Origin: Deltaproteobacteria bacterium
Lineage (GTDB): Bacteria; Desulfobacterota; Syntrophia; Syntrophales; UBA6807
NCBI GenBank assembly: GCA_016935565.1
Contig: JAFGQS010000123.1
Coordinates: forward strand, 1-40,604
Direction of reading: 5' to 3'
Length of the DNA: 40,604 nucleotides
Below are positions 15,979 through 25,096 of this stretch, one piece after another. Each line of letters starts with the position of its first letter. Position 1 is the stretch's first letter. The notes beneath the pieces are model-generated. The model was not told where the DNA came from, did not search any database, and worked only from the letters and a program-made list of their open reading frames with translations. Made by a program: the position numbers and the translations under genes.

Positions 15979-16717
15979 GAACAAGTTCCCTGTCTTCTTC
16001 CTGAATGCGATAAATGAAAGCCTCTTCAAGATCCGGAAAATCGGACTTGATCTCTTTCGGAACACCCGATTCCAAGAGTCGGGATCGGTGTATCAATGCC
16101 AGATGATCACACTTTTCTCCTTCATCCAGATACGCAGTTGAAATCAATATGGTCATACCCTGTTCCTTCATCTGGAAAAGAATATCCCAGAACTCCTGCC
16201 GTGATACAGGATCAACGCCGTTGGTGGGCTCATCGAGAATAAGAACCTGCGGCTGATGAACCAGAACACAGGCCAATCCGAGTTTCTGTTTCATTCCTCC
16301 GGAAAGATTGCCGGCAAGTCGATCAATAAAGGGAATAAGATTGGAAAATTGAAGAAAGCGCTCTTTTCTCTGTTTTCTCTCAACACCGAAAATTCCAAAG
16401 ATGTCCATGAAAAAATCAATATTTTCTCCCACCGTCAGATCTTGATACAGTCCGAATTGCTGGGGCATGTAACCGATCATTGTTTTAATCCGTTGTTTCC
16501 ATATCACAACATCAAGCCCGTCTATGAGGATTTTACCGGCAGCGGGTTTGATCATCGTTGCTACCATACGGAACAGTGTGGATTTTCCCGCACCGTCGGA
16601 TCCGACAAATCCGAATATAGTACCTTTTTTCACGGTGAGAGATACATGATCGACGACGGTAATCCCTCCGAAGTCCATGGAGACGTCATCGATTTCTATG
16701 AAAGTACTTCCCCCCAT
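15959..16717 (-). CDS. ABC transporter ATPase, first of a pair
   Basis: A 252-residue nucleotide-binding subunit starting at ATG 16717, which has an ideal GGAG six bases upstream; a longer frame reaches 16765 but would run into the HlyD gene. Walker A is GSDGAGKST, the Q-loop is YMPQQFG, the canonical signature is NLSGGMKQKLG, Walker B is VLILDEPTNGVD and the switch region is STAYLDE, with Tyr instead of the usual His. With the second ATPase, whose signature motif is degenerate, the pair would make one strong and one weak ATP site, a common arrangement in heterodimeric exporters. Confidence 0.93.
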   Translation of the reverse strand: MGGSTFIEIDDVSMDFGGITVVDHVSLTVKKGTIFGFVGSDGAGKSTLFRMVATMIKPAAGKILIDGLDVVIWKQRIKTMIGYMPQQFGLYQDLTVGENIDFFMDIFGIFGVERKQRKERFLQFSNLIPFIDRLAGNLSGGMKQKLGLACVLVHQPQVLILDEPTNGVDPVSRQEFWDILFQMKEQGMTILISTAYLDEGEKCDHLALIHRSRLLESGVPKEIKSDFPDLEEAFIYRIQEEDRELVHDNFKV

Positions 16718-16745
16718 AGTAATCTCCGGGTTTGGCAAAGAATGG

Positions 16746-17759
16746 TTAGTCTCGTAACCATGCATCGGCAGGCATTCCTGATTTCAATTCCAGGTCGGGA
16801 TTGGGAATGGAAATTTTTACAAGATAAACGAGTTTGACCCGTTCCTTGTGAGTCTGAATAATTTTAGGAGTGAACTCTCCTTCAGGTGAAATGAATGAAA
16901 CCGTTCCTGTGTAAGCCTTATCGGGAAACGTATCAATCTTTATCTCTGCTCGTTGACCTGGTTTGACTTTACCGATTTCCGTTTCATCCACGAATATTTT
17001 AAGGTTTACGGTGGTAAGGTCCGAGAGCGTTAACACCTCACGTCCCGATGTAACGACCTCACCCGGTTCTACGTTGCGGCTTGTTATGATGCCGTCGAAC
17101 GGTGACATGAGCCTGGTATAGGAGAGCTGAACGTGAGCATAAGTGACTGCTGCTTCGGCAGCCAGATTTCTTGCTTTTGCAACCTCAATCTCTTTTCCCG
17201 TAGCCTCTATCTGTTGTAAATTACTCGTGGCCTGTTTCGAGATTGCCTCGGCCTCAGATAACCGGGCCTGTGAGGTTTCATATTTCAGCTTGACGTTTTC
17301 CCATTCTGCCTGGGAAACAACGTTTTTTCGATAAAGTTTTTCGTAACGTTCATTATTTTTACGTGCTTCTTCCGCAACTGCGGCGGCACTCGACACCCCG
17401 GCCTCAGCCCTGTTAACGTCAGCAGGAAGTGTTTTTTTGTGCACTTCCAGGAGTGTTTGTAACCGCTGTAGATTTTTTTCTGCCTGCTGCAGGTTCGCTC
17501 TTACCTCTTCATACCGGGCCAGGTATTGTGAGCTGTCCAGTTCGGCAAGCACGTCCCCCTGTTTGACGGTCTGTCCTTCCTCCACGGAGACATTCGTGAC
17601 TTTGCCGCTTACCTGAAAAGCCAACTCTGACGTTGTTGCTTCGATGGTACCGGAATAATACAGTTCTTCAGTCTGAACTTTTCGCTGTGCGAAATAGACA
17701 AGAGAACCGACACCGAGAAAAAGGACAATGAAAATGAGTATGATGATCCGCTTCTTCAC
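16746..17759 (-). CDS. HlyD-family periplasmic adaptor, YbhG-like
   Basis: A 337-residue membrane-fusion protein linking the inner-membrane ABC pump to the periplasm or an outer-membrane channel. An N-terminal anchor (residues about 4-22) is followed by a lipoyl-like half (AFQVSGKVTNVSVEEGQTVKQGDVLAELD), a long Ala/Glu-rich coiled-coil hairpin (about 75-200), the second lipoyl half (TRLMSPFDGIITSRNVEPGEVV) and a beta-barrel domain (IFVDETEIGKVKPGQRAEI). The start is GTG 17759 with GAGG upstream. First gene of the five-gene exporter operon. Confidence 0.93.
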   Translation of the reverse strand: MKKRIIILIFIVLFLGVGSLVYFAQRKVQTEELYYSGTIEATTSELAFQVSGKVTNVSVEEGQTVKQGDVLAELDSSQYLARYEEVRANLQQAEKNLQRLQTLLEVHKKTLPADVNRAEAGVSSAAAVAEEARKNNERYEKLYRKNVVSQAEWENVKLKYETSQARLSEAEAISKQATSNLQQIEATGKEIEVAKARNLAAEAAVTYAHVQLSYTRLMSPFDGIITSRNVEPGEVVTSGREVLTLSDLTTVNLKIFVDETEIGKVKPGQRAEIKIDTFPDKAYTGTVSFISPEGEFTPKIIQTHKERVKLVYLVKISIPNPDLELKSGMPADAWLRD

Positions 17760-17833
17760 ATGTCAACCTCCCCTATCGGTGCAGAGTTATATCACTGTAA
17801 TCAGGATTTGAACAAGAACAAATTTTTCAATCA

Positions 17834-17947
17834 TTACAAAACGGATGGAAACCAGCCTTCGTTTTCACTCATCACATCATCAGCCCAGCTCAGTGCGGCC
17901 GCAACAATCGACAATCCGAATTCCCTCCCCTTTTTATAGGTTGCCAT
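17834..17947 (-). CDS. possible 37-aa peptide upstream of the exporter operon
   Basis: The frame reads MATYKKGREFGLSIVAAALS and continues WADDVMSENEGWFPSVL. Composition is protein-like, with a plausible amphipathic helix and a Trp-rich end, and the ORF lies 74 bp before the HlyD start on the same strand. No Shine-Dalgarno is visible before ATG 17947, so it could equally be a relic of a longer gene or chance. Nothing else was seen in the 319-bp gap between the exporter and the phenylacetate-CoA ligase. Confidence 0.3.
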   Translation of the reverse strand: MATYKKGREFGLSIVAAALSWADDVMSENEGWFPSVL

Positions 17948-18078
17948 TGTGATATCAATATGTTAATGGTACAAGTCTCTTTTTCGTGATAAGCTTTGAA
18001 ATGCCATGTACGACTATTATCTTTATATTTACACTAAAGTAACTGCAAAAAAAAGAAAGAAAATAAGGAGACTTCACT

Positions 18079-19380
18079 ATGATTTTCAATGAGGAATTCG
18101 AGACGTTGCCTCGAGAGGCTTTGGAGGCCCTTCAGCGAAAGAGACTCCACCAGGTAGTGGAACGTGTGTACCATACCGTTGGTTTTTATAGAAGGGTTCT
18201 TGACGAAGCAGGGGTTACCCCCGATGATATACAAACATTGCACGATATTCAGAGACTGCCTTTTACAACCAAGCAGGACCTGAGAGATAATTATCCTTTC
18301 GGGATGTTTGCAGTACCCATGAGCAATATCGTACGACTCCACGCGTCATCCGGTACGACAGGAAAAGCAACCGTCGTCGGTTATACAAAAAGAGACATCG
18401 ACATATGGTCACGTCTGATGGCACGGTCCTTTGTTGCTGCCGGCCTGACAAAAAATGATATTATCCATAATGCCTACGGATACGGTCTCTTTACCGGAGG
18501 ACTTGGCGCCCACTACTGAGCTGAAATGCTCGGTGCAAGCGTTATTCCCATATCGGGTGGAAACACAAAACGACAAATAATGATCCTGCAGGATTTTGGC
18601 CCGACGGCCATATGTTGTACGCCGTCATACGCCCTATATCTCGCTGAACAGGGAGAAGAGATCGGCGTTGATATGACCTCGTTGAATCTCCGGGTCGGTG
18701 TCCTCGGCGCAGAACCGTGGAGCGAAACGATGAGACAGGAAATCGAAAACAAGTTGAACATCAAAGCACTCGATATTTACGGACTTTCCGAGGTCATCGG
18801 TCCCGGTGTTGCCATGGAGTGCGAGGAAGGTCGTAACGGGTTGCATGTCTTTGAGGATCATTTCATCGTAGAGACCATTAATCCGATCACAGGTGAGGTC
18901 GTACCCAATGGCGAAGAAGGCGAACTAGTCTTTACGACCCTCACAAAGGAAGCATTCCCGTTGATCCGCTATCGCACCGGGGATATGTCCAGGTTAATGA
19001 AAGAACCGTGCAGGTGTGGCAGAACTGTGGCAAGAATGGCACGTATATCCGGTCGAAGTGACGATATGCTGATCATACGAGGAGTCAATGTTTTTCCATC
19101 TCAGATAGAAAATGTCTTACTGGCCATCGAGGGACTCGAACCTCATTACCAGCTTATCGTCGATCGGGAAGGAATGTTGGATACGCTCGAAATACGGGTC
19201 GAAGTCAGCGAAACCATCTTCTCCGATGAAATACGTACTCTGCAAAATATTGAAAGACGTATAGCGAAAGATGTAAAGGATTACTTAGGCGTAACCGCGG
19301 CGGTGAAACTGGTGGAACCAAAGTCCCTGCAACGATTTCAAGAAAAGGCCCAGCGTGTCGTCGACAAACGACATATCTGA
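18079..19380 (+). pseudogene. phenylacetate-CoA ligase family enzyme interrupted by in-frame TGA
   Basis: AMP-forming aryl-acid:CoA ligase of the PaaK family (433 residues if read through, normal length). Read in one frame it has the ATP-binding loop [15 protein letters not shown], then [17 protein letters not shown] (18517-18519) and [19 protein letters not shown], followed by [22 protein letters not shown] and the C-terminal lid ([21 protein letters not shown]). PaaK enzymes normally carry Gly at the TGA position (HYGAE), so GGA changed to TGA by one base. There is no frameshift and no other lesion. A good AAGGAGA site precedes ATG 18079; ATG 18526 after the stop has no clear ribosome binding site. 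The most likely explanations are a recent nonsense mutation or a sequencing/assembly error. Confidence 0.85.
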
Positions 19381-19402
19381 AAAAGAAAAAGGAGCGAAAC
19401 GT

Positions 19403-19834
19403 ATGAAAGTAGAGCAAATATCTATTTTTCTGGAAAATAAACCGGGGGCTCTCGAAGAAGTAACCCGTGTACTGAAAGATGCCGACATAAATATCAGGGC
19501 ATTATCACTTGCCGATACCTCAGACTTTGGAATTCTCCGGCTTATTGTGAATGACATCGATACGGCGGAGAAAGTGCTTCAAGCCAACGGCTTAACAGTG
19601 CGGCGCACACCGGTTGTAGCAGTTGAGGTGCCGGATCGTCCCGGAGGTCTCCACAGCATTCTGGCACTTTTATCGAAAAAAGGTATAAATGTTGAATATA
19701 CGTATGCGTTCGTTGAAAGAAGCGGAGAGAATGCTCTCATCATATTCAGGTTTGATCGTATCGATGAGGCAATAGATGTTCTTCTCGAAAACGGGGTTAC
19801 CGTCCTTCCCGGTGAACGGGTCTATCAACTCTAA
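19403..19834 (+). CDS. double ACT domain protein
   Basis: A 143-residue protein made of two ACT domains: residues about 1-68 ([35 protein letters not shown]) and about 70-143 ([33 protein letters not shown]). ACT domains bind amino acids or related small acids. ATG 19403 is chosen for its AAAGGAG site; the frame extends upstream into the ligase gene without a ribosome binding site. It follows the phenylacetate-CoA ligase by 22 bp. This ligase/ACT pair recurs in anaerobes, so the protein may sense aromatic amino-acid-derived acids for the ligase. Confidence 0.9.
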   Translation: MKVEQISIFLENKPGALEEVTRVLKDADINIRALSLADTSDFGILRLIVNDIDTAEKVLQANGLTVRRTPVVAVEVPDRPGGLHSILALLSKKGINVEYTYAFVERSGENALIIFRFDRIDEAIDVLLENGVTVLPGERVYQL

Positions 19835-19840
19835 CCATCG

Positions 19841-19872
19841 GGGAGGAGCCGGAATAAAATCTGACTCCTCCC
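19841..19872. terminator. terminator hairpin between convergent genes
   Basis: GGGAGGAG (19841-19848) pairs perfectly with CTCCTCCC (19865-19872) around a 16-base loop, and TTGATTATTTC follows on the plus strand. It ends the ligase/ACT unit and could also serve the minus-strand genes ending at 19886. Confidence 0.6.
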
Positions 19873-19885
19873 TTGATTATTTCTT

Positions 19886-20155
19886 TTATACGCTTTGTGC
19901 TTCCTGCTGCTTTGAAGCCAGGGCATGAGTAGTGCGATCAATGATACTGAAGTAATTCGGCATGTTATGAAAGGCATTATTCTTGAGGATATTTCTAACG
20001 AAGGAAAGCTGCCAGATTATAAAGGTTACGTACTGACGTTCCTTGTTGTTTACCGGATATTCACCGGCGTACCATAGACTCAAGAACCAAAGTTGATTGT
20101 TTTGAGCAATTTCAAGGTGTTCCGTGATACGGGCAGAGTCTTTATTTCCCCCCAT
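19886..20155 (-). CDS. small protein overlapping the Nudix gene, start uncertain
   Basis: The frame is open for 89 codons but its first 25 overlap the Nudix gene in another frame and look like a shadow. The last 60 or so look like real protein: LWYAGEYPVNNKERQYV, a Trp/Phe-rich helix WQLSFVRNILKNNAF, then MPNYFSIIDRTTHALA. Possible starts are ATG 20155 (inside the Nudix gene) or a TTG just after the Nudix stop; neither has a clear ribosome binding site. It may be a separate small gene, or a C-terminal extension of the Nudix protein lost by a frameshift. I do not recognise the family. Confidence 0.4.
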   Translation of the reverse strand: MGGNKDSARITEHLEIAQNNQLWFLSLWYAGEYPVNNKERQYVTFIIWQLSFVRNILKNNAFHNMPNYFSIIDRTTHALASKQQEAQSV

Positions 20156-20508
20156 GACAGCCAGCGGGCTTCCAGTGCATCGTCTGAACCACAGGGCTCA
20201 CCGCTGACATATTCACCCTTCACATCAACTACGATAAAATGAAAATGGATTCGGCCGGAGTCATCCTTTTCAATCAGATCAAATGCGTACATCGGTTCTC
20301 CGGCTTTGATAACAATCCCCGTTTCCTCGAATATCTCCCGTTCGGCAGTCTCCTGGATCGTTTCCCCCAACTCTATATGGCCGCCCGGAATAGCCCACAA
20401 ACCTTTACTGGGCGGGATACCTCTCCTGACGAGCAACACTTTACTGTCTTTGATTACAACCGCTCCAACACCGACCCGGGGAACATCGGGATAGTCACTT
20501 TTCGACAT
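20080..20508 (-). CDS. Nudix hydrolase
   Basis: A 142-residue pyrophosphohydrolase that cleaves a nucleoside diphosphate linked to another group. The complete Nudix box is G43-x5-E49-x7-REIFEETGI, with the Mg-binding Glu pair at 61-62. It is preceded by the LLVRRG..PSKGLWAIPGG segment typical of ADP-ribose or NADH pyrophosphatase-like members. GAGG lies eight bases before ATG 20508. It begins 11 bp after the cupin gene and is likely co-transcribed with it. Substrate not determinable by eye. Confidence 0.93.
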   Translation of the reverse strand: MSKSDYPDVPRVGVGAVVIKDSKVLLVRRGIPPSKGLWAIPGGHIELGETIQETAEREIFEETGIVIKAGEPMYAFDLIEKDDSGRIHFHFIVVDVKGEYVSGEPCGSDDALEARWLSWGEIKTLPVSRNTLKLLKTINFGS

Positions 20509-20519
20509 TTTTGAAACCT

Positions 20520-20927
20520 CTATGTTTTCAATTCAAACAACGAGGGACAACGAATCATATCCGGCTCGGAAGAACTATTCATCACGATCAGGTATATTTC
20601 ATGGTTCCCTTCATTTCTGAGCGCATGCTCTATCAGCGAAGGAATTTCGAGAAGTGCCGGTTCGTTGTCACGAATTATAATCTCACGCACTGTCTTTTCT
20701 TCAACTCCCTTCCACAGAAACCTCACCGTGCCGTTACAGATGAGCATCCATTCTGTTGCATCCGTATGATAATGATTTCCCCTTATACACCCTGGTTTCA
20801 ATGAAACAACATGAATATCGAGGGAAGCCGTATCGGAAATATCAAACGCTTTGAATGGATTGGCACCCCATCCTCTTTCATCTTCCCGTGCAACGTGCTG
20901 AAAGTTAATCTTTCTTACATCGGCCAT
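20520..20927 (-). CDS. cupin domain protein
   Basis: A 135-residue single-domain cupin. Motif 1 is GNHYHTDATEW (likely metal ligands H52, H54, E59) and motif 2 is PSLIEHALRNEG (H101). The strand pattern resembles sugar-nucleotide isomerase-like or WbuC/polyketide-cyclase-like cupins acting on small molecules. The frame extends to GTG 21005, but those 26 extra residues look unlike a family N-terminus; ATG 20927 is preferred although its ribosome binding site is weak. It sits between NRDE and Nudix genes on the same strand. Confidence 0.85.
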   Translation of the reverse strand: MADVRKINFQHVAREDERGWGANPFKAFDISDTASLDIHVVSLKPGCIRGNHYHTDATEWMLICNGTVRFLWKGVEEKTVREIIIRDNEPALLEIPSLIEHALRNEGNHEIYLIVMNSSSEPDMIRCPSLFELKT

Positions 20928-21037
20928 AGACTGTCCATAGTACAGGTTGTGTCTTATCCCGGCAGCGGTTATGTTTGTGAAAGAAACGCTCACGAACGAA
21001 GACACCTGCTCAGGTCAAAATTATCCTGATATTACTT

Positions 21038-21808
21038 TTATTGGTCCAGTTTGAATTCAAATTTTCTTTCATTAAACCGGTCAGTCCCGGAATGAAAAAC
21101 CCTTTCCATGAAGGTGACCTTATGATGCCTGTCTACAAGCACCACGGTTGAAAAGCGTGTACCATAAACAGGACTCTCGACAAATATCGGGGAAAGGATT
21201 CTTTCCCATGTAAGCCCCACACCCGTGTCGGGAAGAAGAACATCATCAGGACTTGACCGATCTGCAAGGATATGAAAAATATCTCCGGGTGAGAATGATT
21301 TGTTTTCTGAAACCAGATCTGCCAGCTTTTTCTTTCCCGATTCAACTTTTGTCCAGGGTGTATCCAGCAGGTGGTTACTTAATCCATAGAGTCCCGGCAC
21401 TAACCGCTGAACTATTCCTCCACGATTGGAAAAATAATAGAGATCGGAAACGTATCCGAAAATGAGGTTGAAACCATTGTACTCTTCCGCTCTTTGTTCC
21501 AATCTTTGAACATACTCTGTCGGCTCTTCGTGACTCAGAAGAAAGTTACTGACGAGTTCACCCCGGGATGGAGCATCATCTTTGATTGAAAAGGGATCTC
21601 GATAATTCGTGAGCGTTGCGATTCTTCCTGATTTTGTTAGACCAAGCCACGTACCGCACTCTTTTAAATCTCTTCCTGCCAATATCTCGGGTGCATCCTC
21701 CCAGAGCGCAGCCGATGCCGTCGGTCTGTCGAAGAATTCATCCCTGTTGGATGCCAGAATCAGCGGATATTCGGAATGGAGTTGATATGAAAACAGAATT
21801 AAACACAT
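21038..21808 (-). CDS. NRDE family protein (TANGO2-like)
   Basis: A 256-residue member of the NRDE/TANGO2 family, with the Ntn-like N-terminus MCLILFSYQ in which Cys2 would be exposed after Met removal, and the family name motif ASNRDEFFDRPT. Further conserved pieces are LAGRDLKECGTWLGLTKSGRIATLTNYRDP, SRGELVSNFL and YGLSNHLLDTPWTKV. The eukaryotic relative has been linked to haem or lipid handling; the bacterial role is not established. It starts one base after the sirtuin stop, so it is translationally coupled to it. Confidence 0.9.
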   Translation of the reverse strand: MCLILFSYQLHSEYPLILASNRDEFFDRPTASAALWEDAPEILAGRDLKECGTWLGLTKSGRIATLTNYRDPFSIKDDAPSRGELVSNFLLSHEEPTEYVQRLEQRAEEYNGFNLIFGYVSDLYYFSNRGGIVQRLVPGLYGLSNHLLDTPWTKVESGKKKLADLVSENKSFSPGDIFHILADRSSPDDVLLPDTGVGLTWERILSPIFVESPVYGTRFSTVVLVDRHHKVTFMERVFHSGTDRFNERKFEFKLDQ

Positions 21809-21809
21809 G

Positions 21810-22619
21810 CTACTTGCTTTTCCTTTTTTGTATTTTTTCTCTCACTCTTTCTAAAACTTTCTCCATGACTTCACCGGCCCTGTTATAAATAACCACGTGG
21901 GACACATAATCATAGGAAGTACCCGTCATGTTTATAATAACCAGTTTTGCGCCTGCCTCGGAGGCATATGCCGGTATGTATGCTGCGGGATAAACAACAA
22001 GAGAAGAACCGATAACAATGAGAAGGTCACAGTTACGTGCATGTTCCACAGCTTTCGCCATAACGTCCGTGGGAAGTGCTTCTCCAAAAAGAACGACATC
22101 GGGCTTGAGCATTCCGTTGCACTGTTCACAATCGGGAATCTCTTCACCGTTTTCCAACCGTTCCTTAATATCATCCAGGGGATATCTCGCTTGACACCGA
22201 AGACATACGACCCAATTCATATTTCCATGTAATTCAAAAACTTTGTCCGGTGAACTTCCCGCTTTCTGGTGGAGGTTATCAATATTTTGTGTGATAACGG
22301 CATCGAGTTTGTCCATCGTTTCCAGTGCAGCAATGGCCAGATGCGCCGGATTCGGCTCCGCATCGGCCAGAAATCCTCCATCAGCAAGAAATTTCCACTG
22401 TCTTTTCCGAGATTCTGGATCACTGATAAATTTCTGAATGGTAAAATCCTCAGGATCAAATTTGGACCATATGCCACCGGGGCTTCGAAAGTCAGGTATT
22501 CCGGATTCGGTACTGACTCCCGCACCGGTAAACACGACTATTTTCCCAGAACTGATAATCAAATCCGCCACCTTATCGACTTGTAGACTCAACGTACCCA
22601 TTCTTTCCGCCTTTTTCAT
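21810..22619 (-). CDS. Sir2 family NAD-dependent protein deacylase
   Basis: A 269-residue sirtuin. It has the NAD-binding TGAGVSTESGIPDFRSPGG (31-49), TQNIDNLHQKAG (110-121), catalytic His131 in ELHGN, a zinc ribbon with C139, C142, C164 and C167, and the GSSLVVYPAA nucleotide loop. Sirtuins remove acetyl or longer acyl groups from lysine using NAD. ATG 22619 has no ribosome binding site; the seventh codon is also ATG with an AAGGCGG-like sequence upstream and may be the real start. It lies in an operon with the spermidine-synthase-like membrane protein and NRDE protein. A role in removing acyl-CoA-derived lysine marks is plausible for an acid-degrading anaerobe. Confidence 0.94.
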   Translation of the reverse strand: MKKAERMGTLSLQVDKVADLIISSGKIVVFTGAGVSTESGIPDFRSPGGIWSKFDPEDFTIQKFISDPESRKRQWKFLADGGFLADAEPNPAHLAIAALETMDKLDAVITQNIDNLHQKAGSSPDKVFELHGNMNWVVCLRCQARYPLDDIKERLENGEEIPDCEQCNGMLKPDVVLFGEALPTDVMAKAVEHARNCDLLIVIGSSLVVYPAAYIPAYASEAGAKLVIINMTGTSYDYVSHVVIYNRAGEVMEKVLERVREKIQKRKSK

Positions 22620-22663
22620 ATTTTAAATCCGACCAAGCGTTTTATATCATAAATAATCATTAT

Positions 22664-25096
22664 TCACGAATGTAAAAAACCACCCCGTATACGCTGCAAA
22701 CCAATAAATAAATATGCAATTCCTGCTATCATATACAGGAAAAGGGCACAGACAATGGCCACTTTGAAACCGAATCCGATAGCAATTAAAACGGCTGATG
22801 ACGAACCGATTACAGAAAAGAATCCGTTTATCCCCCATGCCCAGGGAACAATATCTTCGTGAACCTGTCCCAATCGACTGAGCCCTGCGGGAAAGGGAAT
22901 GCCCATGGGAATAGCCAGCGGTGCAATCAGTATACTGCATATCAGCATTCGTAACCACAGAGACAAGCCCGACAAGGCATGGAGAAGAAAGAGATCACTC
23001 CCCACGTAAACGATGCCAATCGTAACAATAAAAAGGAGAGAGAAGACCAGTATATATCCTGGATGTGATTGCCACACCTTTTCTCCGATCAAGCTTCCCA
23101 CACCTGAGTATACGAGGAAGGAACAGATAACAACAGTTGCAGAAAAAACAGGATCGTACAGATATCTGATAAACTGTTGTAAAAATGAAATTTCAAGGAA
23201 TATGTAGGCAAGCCCGAGAGAACCGAAATAGACGAACACACAGAAAGTACCTCTTGACGAGCCTCTGAGAATTCTGAGGGGAAGCAGGATAAATATCATG
23301 CTGAAAACAACCAATATGAAAAACGAAGCCCAGACAAGAATGTATCCCCAGTCCATATAAGGAATTATACCCCGCCCACCGGGGGACACATACTGTTTCA
23401 GCAGACCCATTTTAAAAAAATGTGAGAAGAATGGCTTATTGTCTGTCGCCGGCCGGATATCGAAGGGATATTGTCTATAAAATTGCTCCTTTTCCCCTGA
23501 GAGAAGCTTATCCGCGGCGATAAAAAAATACCGTTCGTCCAGCCGATTAACAATATTTGTTTCCTGTGCAGTGATTCCGGGGTAGTAACAAAGATCAAAG
23601 CCATGATTTCCACAGAACTCTTTCGCCGCGCCTATTTCCTGCGGTCGAAACGTACCATTTTTCATTAGAAGTGTTGCCGTCTGCCAGCTCCTGATCATAA
23701 TAATGGATTGAGAGGCATCTCTATTTTCAGCTTCGAGGGCATTGATAACAGTCGCGAGAATTTTTATGCTCTCCCGGGGTGGATTCCTAACCCATCGCGA
23801 TATGGAAATCACACCTCCCGGATTCAGACGTTTCAGGCTGGTTCTCAGGGCTTCCGTAGTGAAAAGGTAGTTCTCATTGAGGGAATAAACACCGGAAGCG
23901 GTGCTCTCCATCGTTTCGAGAGCACTCAGCTGAATCACGTCGAATGTCTCTTTCGTCCCCTGGAGATAACCCCTTCCATCGGCAGAAACAATTCGACAGT
24001 TCTCAAAATTATAGATGCCGCCGCTGAAATGACTATAACGATTCCTCATCAAACTGATAATGTCGTTATTCATCTCGACGACGAAAATACGCTTTGACCC
24101 GCAGTAATGCGCATTCAGTATCTCCGTACCTCCTCCGCCACCAATGATGAGAACATCGGGATTGGGCACAAGCCGATAGACAAGAGAGCTTGTCCGGCAC
24201 TCCATAAAACGGAGATCATTCATGCTCCCCGAATATCGGTTGATAGCACCGATGGCATTTCCATCCATGAAAAGACCTTTCTGCTTCGGCAGGAGATGGA
24301 GACAGGTAAGGCTCAAATCAGGAAGATAATGATATGCCGGACTATCGATAACGGTAACAAGCCCGAGAGGGCCGTATCTTTGAAATTCCGTTGTTGCATG
24401 CTGTAAATGTTCCGCCCTGGAAAGGTCTTTGAAAGAAGTCATGACAAGAGGAGCGTTTTGTAAAAAAAAGAAATAACCGGTAACGGCAGCTATAAAAACG
24501 GTCAACGAAACAGCCTTTCGTAAGCGATTTGTTGCCATGGGAAATGTCGCCGCGATTGCTATGAGTGAAATAATAAAAATAATGTCATTCGGAGATACAT
24601 GCAGCACCGTGAGCATCACCAGCAAAGTACCCAACCCGGACCCAACAAGATTTGAAAAGTAGATTCTATGGATTTTGTCCGGAAAGACCACAAAACCCAT
24701 TCCGATGCAAACAGCACCTAAAAAAAAGGGAACAAACAATGCCAGAACGAGGAAAGCAAGATTGACAATCTCGACGTGCTGCCAGATTATCATCAAGGGA
24801 TTGAAGTCTATCAGGCGACTGAGAGGCACATTAATCCAGATTGAACCAACCATGAGAAGGGGGAACAGATAAAAAATGCGTAATACATTGTTCTTCAATG
24901 TTTTTCTCAAGAGAAAAATAAACGTACCGCTTGTTCCAAAGCCGAGCAAGGCAATACTGATAATTAAATAGGCAAAATGATACCAGTACTGAATGGAAAG
25001 CATCTTAATGAGAATAATCTCGTATGCGAGTAACGCGGCTGAGACAAGAAAGATGAAAAACTGAATCCTCCTGAGCGATGACTGAGAATATATCAT
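22664..25096 (-). CDS. polytopic membrane protein with spermidine-synthase-like SAM domain (type A)
   Basis: An 810-residue inner-membrane protein in three parts. Residues about 11-215 hold six or seven membrane helices. About 240-500 is a Rossmann SAM-binding domain with IIGGGGGTEIL (317-326) and the acidic E341 in VVEMN. About 530-805 hold seven or more helices. In true aminopropyltransferases a catalytic D-S-S-D-P follows; here the matching stretch is QLSALETMESTASGVYSLNENYLFT, so the aminopropyl-transfer residues are not conserved and the reaction is probably different. ATG 25096 directly follows the PIMT stop (TAGATG). Such fused proteins are often labelled spermidine synthase; I would treat that name as unproven. 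Confidence 0.85.
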   Translation of the reverse strand: MIYSQSSLRRIQFFIFLVSAALLAYEIILIKMLSIQYWYHFAYLIISIALLGFGTSGTFIFLLRKTLKNNVLRIFYLFPLLMVGSIWINVPLSRLIDFNPLMIIWQHVEIVNLAFLVLALFVPFFLGAVCIGMGFVVFPDKIHRIYFSNLVGSGLGTLLVMLTVLHVSPNDIIFIISLIAIAATFPMATNRLRKAVSLTVFIAAVTGYFFFLQNAPLVMTSFKDLSRAEHLQHATTEFQRYGPLGLVTVIDSPAYHYLPDLSLTCLHLLPKQKGLFMDGNAIGAINRYSGSMNDLRFMECRTSSLVYRLVPNPDVLIIGGGGGTEILNAHYCGSKRIFVVEMNNDIISLMRNRYSHFSGGIYNFENCRIVSADGRGYLQGTKETFDVIQLSALETMESTASGVYSLNENYLFTTEALRTSLKRLNPGGVISISRWVRNPPRESIKILATVINALEAENRDASQSIIMIRSWQTATLLMKNGTFRPQEIGAAKEFCGNHGFDLCYYPGITAQETNIVNRLDERYFFIAADKLLSGEKEQFYRQYPFDIRPATDNKPFFSHFFKMGLLKQYVSPGGRGIIPYMDWGYILVWASFFILVVFSMIFILLPLRILRGSSRGTFCVFVYFGSLGLAYIFLEISFLQQFIRYLYDPVFSATVVICSFLVYSGVGSLIGEKVWQSHPGYILVFSLLFIVTIGIVYVGSDLFLLHALSGLSLWLRMLICSILIAPLAIPMGIPFPAGLSRLGQVHEDIVPWAWGINGFFSVIGSSSAVLIAIGFGFKVAIVCALFLYMIAGIAYLFIGLQRIRGGFLHS

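Noticed and set aside
18520-18545. Weak stem after the TGA of the phenylacetate-CoA ligase as a selenocysteine insertion element
   Set aside because: Only two three-bp helices with a bulge, and the family residue is Gly, not Cys; kept only as a point to test.
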